Shown here piece by piece: positions 8,038-13,139 of a stretch of DNA of 16,990 nucleotides. The stretch comes from Chromatiaceae bacterium (lineage in GTDB: Bacteria; Pseudomonadota; Gammaproteobacteria; Chromatiales; Chromatiaceae). Location: NCBI GenBank assembly GCA_016880695.1, contig JAEHCY010000497.1, positions 1 through 16,990 of the forward strand, given 5' to 3'. A model generated the notes under the pieces. The model saw only the letters and a list, made by a program, of their open reading frames with translations, made no database searches and was not told the origin of the DNA. The translations under genes and the position numbers were made by a program. The first letter of the stretch is position 1, and the number at the start of each line of letters is the position of its first letter.

Positions 8038-8208
8038 ATGGCGTGTGATCAGAACCAGGAGAAAACACACGATCTTGATCCAGCACGGCGTGAGGTGCTC
8101 GACAAGCTGGGCAAGCTCGCGGCCTACACCCCGCCGGTGCTGCTCACTTTGCTCCTCTCCCAGCGTGCCAGTGCCCAGTCCATCGGGCGGCCGCCTTCAC
8201 CGCCCTGA
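8038..8208 (+). CDS. 56-residue leader-like small protein, possible modified-peptide precursor or tiny exported protein
   Basis: ATG to TGA, 56 residues, preceded by GGAG and lying 36 nt after the FG-GAP gene in the same direction, so probably in its transcript. It starts with a charged, Cys-containing stretch (MACDQNQEKTHDLDPARR, R17-R18), continues with an amphipathic EVLDKLGKLAAYT helix and a hydrophobic PPVLLTLLLS, then RASAQS and a Pro-rich tail IGRPPSPP. ASA-Q at 44-47 looks like a signal peptidase I site; cleavage there would release a 10-residue tail with two Ser. The pattern of Arg pair, KLAAYTPP-like segment and xASA end resembles, from memory, short proteins found near PqqD/HprK-type genes. 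The reading frame is not shared with a neighbour, and the organised residue pattern argues against chance. It may be a precursor or recruitment peptide for the PqqD-kinase system, or a small membrane-anchored protein. No experimental role is known to me. Confidence 0.65.
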   Translation: MACDQNQEKTHDLDPARREVLDKLGKLAAYTPPVLLTLLLSQRASAQSIGRPPSPP

Positions 8209-8225
8209 GCCAGGTGCGGGCCGGC

Positions 8226-8269
8226 GCGGGATGAGACCCGCCTTTGCCCGCCGGCGTCAGCCCGGCGGG
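8226..8269. terminator. Two GC-rich hairpins between convergent genes, weak terminator candidate
   Basis: GCGGG (8226-8230) pairs with CCCGC (8237-8241) and is followed by a short CTTT. A second perfect stem, CCCGCCGG (8247-8254) with CCGGCGGG (8262-8269), follows. They sit between the end of the 56-residue ORF and the stop of the minus-strand porin, where a bidirectional terminator is expected. Neither strand has a long T-tract, so efficiency is doubtful. Confidence 0.35.
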
Positions 8270-8281
8270 AGAGGTGGCGAT

Positions 8282-9379
8282 TTAGAGCTCGAAGGTTAGC
8301 CGTAGCCCGCCGATCCACCCCTTGGCGCTGTCCGCGCCCTGGTAGCGGTCGGCCTGGTACTGGAGATCGGCGGTGAGGGCCAGGTGCTCGTCGACGGCGA
8401 AGCGGTAGTAGGCCTCGAAGACCTGGCTGCGGGCAATGTCGCTGTTGCCGCCCTTGAGGTAGGCGTAGCCGATGCCGATGTTGTCGCGCTCGCGCCCCCA
8501 GGCCAGGCCCTTGAGGTCGACCCCCCCGGAGCAGAGTGCCCGGTAGTCCACAGCGGGGTCCTCGCTTTGCCAACCTAGGCGCAGGAAGACCCCTACGACC
8601 TCGCCGAGGGCTTGGTCAAAGGATAGGCTCAGGGCGGCGCGGCGCTCCAGGGTCTTGCCGGCGGGGTCCAGGTAGGCCCTGGAGGTGCCGGAATACAGCA
8701 CCCGGTAATTCCCCTCGCCCAGGGCGGTCTCGAGGTGATAATCGGCCTCGGCCGTATAGAAATTGTAGTTGTTGCCGTCGTCGTTCTCCCCGACGTTCAT
8801 GCCGATCGCGCTCAGGGTCCAATCCTGGTATTTCCACACCAGCACCCCACCCCAATCGTAGCCGGGTAGAAAGTCGCTGCGCGCGTTGACCAAGGCCTGG
8901 TTCATGAACTGGGTGTATTCGTCGTTGGCGTAGGCGTTCTCGTCGACGTAGAAGGCCGGGTCGATGATGCCGCCGGTGACCTCGAGTGTGTTGTCGGTCC
9001 CAAGCTGGAAGGTGTGGGCGTACCAGGCCTCTAGCAGGTAGCTACGGTTACGGCCGTTGATGTCTTTCACGTCGGACGCCAGGTCGGCGTTCCAGGGGAG
9101 CAGGGCGAAGGGTGTCACCGGATTGAGCGCGTTTCCGGCGGCGAAACCGAGCTTGACGAAGATCTCATCCTGGCCGGTGGGTCGGTAGGTGAGCTCTGGC
9201 TGCATCGGGGCGGCCCCGCGGCAGGTGTTGGGGGCGTTGGGGTTTCCGGATACCCGCTGACATTGAACGGCAGCCGCCAGTACGCCGCCGATGGACAGCT
9301 CATCGGTAATCTCGGCGGCACCGACTGGCACCGCCGCCAGCCCGAGCCAACAGGCGAGCGCCCAGGGCTTGGTTTGCAT
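8282..9379 (-). CDS. OprB-like carbohydrate-selective outer-membrane porin
   Basis: A 365-residue protein with a signal peptide (1-22; hydrophobic ALACWLGLAAVPV, cleavage after GAA) and alternating beta-strand pattern throughout. It carries features of the OprB-like carbohydrate porin group: NTCRGAAPMQPELTYRPT near the N-terminus, DEIFVKLGFAAGNALN, DINGRNRSYLLEAWYAHTF, GIIDPAFYVDENAYANDEYT, NVGENDDGNNYNFY, and a repeated strand set ending in IGGLRLTFEL. The last residue is Leu rather than the more usual Phe or Trp. The protein should sit in the outer membrane and pass sugars or related solutes; the substrate cannot be read from the sequence. On the minus strand GGGAGA lies about 8 nt before the ATG. 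It is convergent with the FG-GAP/56-residue unit and divergent from the broken psiE gene, and looks like a single-gene transcript. Confidence 0.8.
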   Translation of the reverse strand: MQTKPWALACWLGLAAVPVGAAEITDELSIGGVLAAAVQCQRVSGNPNAPNTCRGAAPMQPELTYRPTGQDEIFVKLGFAAGNALNPVTPFALLPWNADLASDVKDINGRNRSYLLEAWYAHTFQLGTDNTLEVTGGIIDPAFYVDENAYANDEYTQFMNQALVNARSDFLPGYDWGGVLVWKYQDWTLSAIGMNVGENDDGNNYNFYTAEADYHLETALGEGNYRVLYSGTSRAYLDPAGKTLERRAALSLSFDQALGEVVGVFLRLGWQSEDPAVDYRALCSGGVDLKGLAWGRERDNIGIGYAYLKGGNSDIARSQVFEAYYRFAVDEHLALTADLQYQADRYQGADSAKGWIGGLRLTFEL

Positions 9380-9604
9380 GGCTTGTCTCCCGTCTCCTCA
9401 AAGCGGATCAGCGGGCGTCACCCGCTCTGGCGGCGCCGGCCGCGCCAATGATAGGCGAAGCGCCCTGGGTTTTCCCCTGCGCGAGGGCTGGGCGGACGCG
9501 CTACACTAGCGCAAGCTCACCGCCTTGCGGCCGGCGTTGCCCCCTTATTTGACGCTGTTGCCGGCGATGGTGGACGGTTTTCTGGTACCCGGCGGATAGA
9601 ATCC
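9380..9604. promoter_or_regulatory. Divergent spacer between porin and psiE-like gene
   Basis: A 225-bp spacer that should hold promoters for both sides. On the + strand TACACT (9502-9507) is a plausible -10 hexamer about 100 nt before psiE, but no good -35 is found at 16-18 nt spacing. The porin side shows a good SD but no clear promoter. No gene was seen in it; open frames here lack any recognisable product. Confidence 0.3.
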
Positions 9605-10017
9605 ATGCAGACCCCCAGAAGTCGCATCGAGCGCGTGGGCGACCTGATGGTGGACGCCTTCCACTACGTGGCGCTGTTTGTCATTGGCGCCACGGTGATC
9701 TGGTCGGCGATCTACGAGTATCTGCACATCATGCACAAGGGATATCAAGGGATATGCTGAGCCCAAAGACATCCTGTTGCTGTTCATCTTCCTCGAGCTT
9801 GGCGCGATGGTGGGGATCTACTTCAAGACCCACCGGCTACCGGTGCAGTTTCTCAGCTACGTGGCGATCACGGCGCTGGCGCGGCACCTGGTTATCGACA
9901 TCCAACGTGTCAGACCCCTTTCATCTGTATCTCCTGATGAGCATCGCCGGGGCCATCCTGGTGCCCACCTACTCGGTGCGCCGCTTTGGTCAGGCCGAGG
10001 ACGATGGGCAGGGGTGA
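9605..10017 (+). pseudogene. psiE: PsiE-family small membrane protein gene, broken by two frameshifts
   Basis: The coding signal moves through three frames. From 9605 the reading is MQTPRSRIERVGDLMVDAFH, then YVALFVIGATVIWSAIYEYL and HKGY, ending early at TGA 9758-9760 (51 residues). It resumes one frame over as GYAEPKDILLLFIFLELGAM, then GIYFKTHRLPVQFLSYVAIT and ARHLVIDIQR (about 9753-9909), and resumes again as SDPFHLYLLMSIAGAILVP, then TYSVRRFG, up to TGA 10015-10017. The first shift is an exact 10-bp tandem duplication at 9736-9755; the second, between about 9903 and 9917, fits a 1-nt insertion. Removing 11 nt gives about 133 residues, the usual PsiE size (E. coli PsiE is about 136). The family is an inner-membrane protein with about four helices, named for phosphate-starvation induction in E. 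coli; its function is unclear. It may be a true pseudogene or partly a sequencing or assembly error. Confidence 0.8.
9736..9755 (+). repeat. Perfect 10-bp tandem duplication inside psiE
   Basis: CAAGGGATAT occurs at 9736-9745 and again at 9746-9755 with no mismatch. Deleting one copy restores the reading HKGYAEPKDILL, which is the family-like sequence. Ten bases is not a multiple of three, so the duplication shifts the frame and creates the TGA at 9758. Confidence 0.9.
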
Positions 10018-10049
10018 GGCCCCGGCGCGGACCCCACCCCACCCAACCC

Positions 10050-10829
10050 ATGGTCAACCGACTACCGGCGATCTTTTTCGGCCACGGCAATCCGCTGCTG
10101 ACCCTGTCGAGCAATCCCTACACCCAGGCCTGGGCGGCGTTGGCGGCGTCACTGCCCAAGCCCCGGGCGGTGCTGGTGGTGTCGGCGCACTGGTATGGGC
10201 CGGGGACACGGGTGACCGCGATGTCCGCCCCGCCGACCCTGCACGACTTCGGTGGTTTTGCGCCGGAGCTCTACGAGATTCGCTATCCCGCGCCCGGTGA
10301 TCCCGCACTGGCGGCGCGGGTCCGGGATCTTCTTGCGCCGGTTGCGGTGACCCTCGACCAGGCGTGGGGGCTCGACCACGGTACCTGGTCGGTGCTCCGC
10401 CACCTGTACCCGGCGGCGGAGGTTCCGGTGGTGCAGTTGAGCATCGATGCTGCGCAACCCCCCCGGTTTCACTATGAGCTCGGCCGGCGCTTGTCCCCGC
10501 TGCGGGAAGAGGGCGTGCTGCTGATCGGCAGCGGCAACCTGGTGCACAATCTCCGCGCCTACGCCTGGGACCGGCCCACCGCTCCGCCCGCGGACTGGGC
10601 GGTACGCTTCGAGCGCGAGGCGCGAAGGCTCATCGTCTCCGGCGAGCATGCGGCGCTCATCGACTACCAGCGGATCGATTCTGAGTCCAGGCGCGTGGTG
10701 CCCACGCCGGAGCATTACCTGCCGCTGCTCTATGTGATCGCGCAGCAGGGCGCCGACGATGGGGTCAGCTTTCCGGTGGAGGGGGTGGATGGCGGGTCCA
10801 TCTCGATGCTGGCGGTGTGCATCGGATAA
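10050..10829 (+). CDS. ygiD: DODA-type extradiol ring-cleavage dioxygenase (YgiD-like)
   Basis: A 259-residue cytoplasmic protein matching the class III extradiol dioxygenase YgiD (4,5-DOPA dioxygenase) across its length: PAIFFGHGNP (H12), VVVSAHWYGPGTRVTAM-like segment (H47), PPTLHDFGGFAPELYEIRYP, WGLDHGTWSVLRHLYP (H110), VVQLSID, GSGNLVHNLR (H166), and PTPEHYLPLLYVI (H222), ending in the family-typical SISMLAVCIG. These histidines are the expected metal and active-site residues. The family cleaves catechol-type rings such as DOPA; the physiological substrate in bacteria is not settled. The E. coli protein has HGSP where this one has HGNP. I chose the ATG at 10050 because the family begins a few residues before PAIFFGHG. 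A GTG at 10014 overlapping the psiE stop (GTGA) would add 12 residues, and no clear SD precedes the ATG, so coupling to psiE translation is possible. Confidence 0.88.
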   Translation: MVNRLPAIFFGHGNPLLTLSSNPYTQAWAALAASLPKPRAVLVVSAHWYGPGTRVTAMSAPPTLHDFGGFAPELYEIRYPAPGDPALAARVRDLLAPVAVTLDQAWGLDHGTWSVLRHLYPAAEVPVVQLSIDAAQPPRFHYELGRRLSPLREEGVLLIGSGNLVHNLRAYAWDRPTAPPADWAVRFEREARRLIVSGEHAALIDYQRIDSESRRVVPTPEHYLPLLYVIAQQGADDGVSFPVEGVDGGSISMLAVCIG

Positions 10830-10909
10830 GGCCGGTGCTCCGGGATTCGGTACTTGCCAACTCGAGGGGCGAAGTGTCCCATCAGCGGTTTCTAGGTTGA
10901 ATGTCTGAA

Positions 10910-10914
10910 AGGAG
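10910..10914 (+). promoter_or_regulatory. Ribosome binding site deciding a TTG start
   Basis: AGGAG lies 9 nt before the TTG at 10924. The nearby ATG at 10901 is in another frame, so this SD supports the unusual TTG start of the small membrane protein. Confidence 0.5.
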
Positions 10915-10923
10915 CCAACTCCG

Positions 10924-11310
10924 TTGTTACGTAACCCTTGGTTTTATCTCGCGGTCGTGCTGGTCGGGATGGTCTGCGGCTATCTGCTCAGGGTGCAGTT
11001 CATCGAGCCGCAGGAGATCGGCGCCATCTGCACCGGCGAGCAGCCGCCCTGGTGGTGCCAGATCCGCCACGGCATCATCCTGGGCATGGTTCTCGGTCCC
11101 TGGGGGTGGAGCGCGGTGGCGCTGGTGGGGATCAGCCTGTTTCTGCCCCGGTCTCTGGCGCCCGTCTTCCTGATGGCTGGGTGCTTTCTCGGCGGAGGGT
11201 TGCTGTTGATGTATAGCGCCAAGGTGGGAGCGCTAGCGGTGGTGACGGGGCTTCTGCGCGGGATTACGCTGGGGCAGCCAGGCCAGAAGCTCCCGGCGTA
11301 TGGCACCTAG
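10924..11310 (+). CDS. Small hypothetical inner-membrane protein
   Basis: A 128-residue protein I do not recognise. It has three or four hydrophobic segments: about 6-25 (WFYLAVVLVGMVCGYLLRV), 50-75 (GIILGMVLGPWGWSAVALVG onward) and 78-115 (a long hydrophobic stretch with GCFLGGGLLLMYSAKVG). Between the first two is a hydrophilic loop with two Cys and a Trp pair (CTGEQPPWWCQIRHG), which would lie in the periplasm if the N-terminus is inside; a disulfide is possible. The start is TTG supported by AGGAG at 10910-10914. The 3' end overlaps the convergent GH17 gene by 78 bp, so the last 26 codons share DNA with that gene's C-terminal codons. Function cannot be inferred. Part of the overlap may indicate a wrong stop choice or relaxed C-terminal constraint. 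Confidence 0.6.
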   Translation: MLRNPWFYLAVVLVGMVCGYLLRVQFIEPQEIGAICTGEQPPWWCQIRHGIILGMVLGPWGWSAVALVGISLFLPRSLAPVFLMAGCFLGGGLLLMYSAKVGALAVVTGLLRGITLGQPGQKLPAYGT

Positions 11311-12867
11311 CCAGGGCAGGGCAAGCAGGACCAGCAGACCCATCCAGAGCATGGCCGGTTGGTTGTGGGGCCCGTCGTAGCAAAAGGGCGCGCACCCAAG
11401 CAGGATCAGCCCGAGCCAAGCCTCCGCGCGGCCTTGGTAATGCTTGCCGAGACCACGCCACCAAACCGTCAAGGCCAATAGCGCGGGGGCGACGAAGTAC
11501 ATCCAGGGAATGTCCTGGTGGCGCATGGAGGCGGCCAGGCCGAGCCCGATCACGGCGGCCGGATAGGCCCCGGCGAAGAGCAGCAGTGAGGGGGTCAGGC
11601 CGGGACCCGGCAAGTGGTTGGGCCGCCGCAGCCAGGCAAAGACCTCAAGCAAGGGCGCGGGGCGGGACGCCTCCACCGCCGAGCGGGCGGCCGCGAACAG
11701 GTAGATGAATCCCGCGCCGGCAAGCGCGATCAACCCCACCCCGGCGTAATTGCCCAGGGTACCGCCCAGGCCCAGGCTCACCTCACCCGCTTGGCGCCAG
11801 CCAAGGATCAGCAGGCTGCCGATCACCTGGCCGAGCCCCATGGCGATCGCCACCCGCCAGCCCGATGCCTGGCGCCAGGCGATCGCCGCCAGCAACAGCC
11901 CCGCGGTGATGGCAACCAGCGCCTGCCCGGGCCAGTGGGGCCATTCGCTCACTGGTCCGGTGAGCGGGAACTTGGTTTCCCGATCCACCGTCAGGATCCC
12001 CCAATAGCCACCGGCGGTGCCCTCGTTGGCCCGCTTCCAGGGCTGGTCGATGGCCTCGATCAGGTTGTAGGAGACCCCAAGGTTGGCCGCGCCCTGGATG
12101 AAGTTGCGCACGAATCGCGCCTGATCGACGATGCTGGCCTTCGCTTGCTGGCGGGCGGGTCCGGCGCTCGGCCAGCCGGTCTCCCCGATGGTGATCGGGT
12201 TGCCGGCAAAGGTCTTGAGGAAGCCTCCCAATACCTGCTCCAGCTCGGCTTGGGCGGTGCCGGAGGAGGGTGCCGGGTCGCCCCAGTAGGGCAGGATATG
12301 CACCAGGATGTGGTCCACGTGCCGGGCCATCTGTGGGTACTGGTACCAGAAGTCGTAGACGTCGGCATAGGCCACGGGAATGTCGATCTGCGCCTTCACC
12401 CCCTCGATCAGGGCGCCCAGGCGGTCGTAGGGCAGCTCCCGGCGCAGCAGCACCTCGTTACCCACCACGGCCAGCTTGACCACGTCCGGATAGGCCTTCG
12501 CCAGGCGCACCAGCTCTGCAAGCTCCGCCTGGTCTTGGGCTTTATCGCCGGAGATCCAGGCGCCCAGCATCAGGGTGAGATGGTTGGTGCGGGCCTCGCG
12601 CAGCACCGTCTCCGCCGAGCCGCGGCTCGAGTACAGGCGCAGGCACCCGGTGATGGTGCTGAGCGCCTGGAGGTCGTGGGCGATGATGGCGTCGGGTACC
12701 CGGTCGTTGGGGTCGGTGGGGCTGTGGCCGGGGGCGTAGGGGGTGTAGGACAGGCAATCGTAGCGGCCCCCGGCGACATCGGGCAGCTCGACGGGTCGGC
12801 CGAGCTGGTACCAGAAGAAGGTGTTGGCGGCGATGGCCGAGAGCAGAGCGACCAGGCGGAGTAGCAT
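11233..12867 (-). CDS. Membrane-anchored GH17 (beta-1,3-glucan hydrolase/transglycosylase-like) protein
   Basis: A 544-residue protein. An N-terminal membrane anchor (1-20, MLLRLVALLSAIAANTFFWY) leads to a family GH17 barrel from about 35 to 310: YDCLSYTPYAPG, CLRLYSS, LGAWISGD, LAVVGNEVLLR with the general acid E138, VAYADVYDFWYQYP, ILVHILPYWGD, ITIGETGWPS with the nucleophile E229, and YNLIEAIDQPWKR. The C-terminal part (about 320-530) has about seven hydrophobic segments. Bacterial GH17 proteins of this kind act on beta-1,3-glucan chains, sometimes as transglycosylases alongside NdvB-type glucan synthases, for osmoregulated periplasmic or extracellular glucans. No glucan synthase is in the window. 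No good SD precedes the ATG, but a perfect TATAAT lies 33 nt upstream. Both catalytic residues are present, so activity is plausible. Confidence 0.88.
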   Translation of the reverse strand: MLLRLVALLSAIAANTFFWYQLGRPVELPDVAGGRYDCLSYTPYAPGHSPTDPNDRVPDAIIAHDLQALSTITGCLRLYSSRGSAETVLREARTNHLTLMLGAWISGDKAQDQAELAELVRLAKAYPDVVKLAVVGNEVLLRRELPYDRLGALIEGVKAQIDIPVAYADVYDFWYQYPQMARHVDHILVHILPYWGDPAPSSGTAQAELEQVLGGFLKTFAGNPITIGETGWPSAGPARQQAKASIVDQARFVRNFIQGAANLGVSYNLIEAIDQPWKRANEGTAGGYWGILTVDRETKFPLTGPVSEWPHWPGQALVAITAGLLLAAIAWRQASGWRVAIAMGLGQVIGSLLILGWRQAGEVSLGLGGTLGNYAGVGLIALAGAGFIYLFAAARSAVEASRPAPLLEVFAWLRRPNHLPGPGLTPSLLLFAGAYPAAVIGLGLAASMRHQDIPWMYFVAPALLALTVWWRGLGKHYQGRAEAWLGLILLGCAPFCYDGPHNQPAMLWMGLLVLLALPWLGAIRRELLAWLPQRNPAQKPRHHR

Positions 12868-13139
12868 TGCGGAACCGGGGGTGGCGTGGGACTGGCGCGA
12901 TTATAGAGGCGGCAAGGGATTGGGGCGATGGCGCCGGTTAGGACGCCTGGGCGCGAGCGTCCCCTGGTCTCAGGAGTGTACGCTTGAGCAGCAGCTGAGT
13001 AGTGCGCTCCGCGGGACGCCGTAAACCCGTTCCTGGGGCTCGCTGGCGGTTTCTCCAACGTCCCGGGGCTGAACGATTCGCCCCTTATTCGGGGCCGACG
13101 CTAGGGCGCCAAGCCCCTGACATTGCCCGCCGCCGGGGT
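12868..13139. other. Intergenic gap with several potential RNA hairpins, no gene seen
   Basis: This 272-bp gap lies between two minus-strand genes. It holds the GH17 -10 element and several possible stems. GGGACG (13013-13018) pairs with CGTCCC (13059-13064), with an inner AAACC (13023-13027) / GGTTT (13048-13052) stem. GCCCC (13080-13084) pairs with GGGGC (13091-13095). GCCGGGG (13132-13138) pairs with CCCCGGC (13144-13150) across the ybbP stop codon. None has a T-tract. The first resembles a folded repeat-like element. No convincing protein or tRNA was found. Confidence 0.4.
12900..12905 (-). promoter_or_regulatory. Candidate -10 element of the GH17 gene
   Basis: The minus strand carries a perfect TATAAT 33 nt before the GH17 start codon, implying a leader of about 25 nt. 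The -35 position is GC-rich and poor, so the promoter may need an activator or be weak. Confidence 0.4.

Noticed and set aside
9777..10829. A single 350-residue open frame covering part of psiE and all of the dioxygenase
   Set aside because: The first ~90 residues are the shifted psiE reading plus junk; the dioxygenase family begins near the ATG at 10050, and the continuous frame is a by-product of the psiE frameshift.
11614..12864. 416-residue plus-strand open frame opposite GH17
   Set aside because: Low-complexity composition rich in Gly, Gln and Ala and exactly antisense to GH17, whose catalytic motifs are intact.
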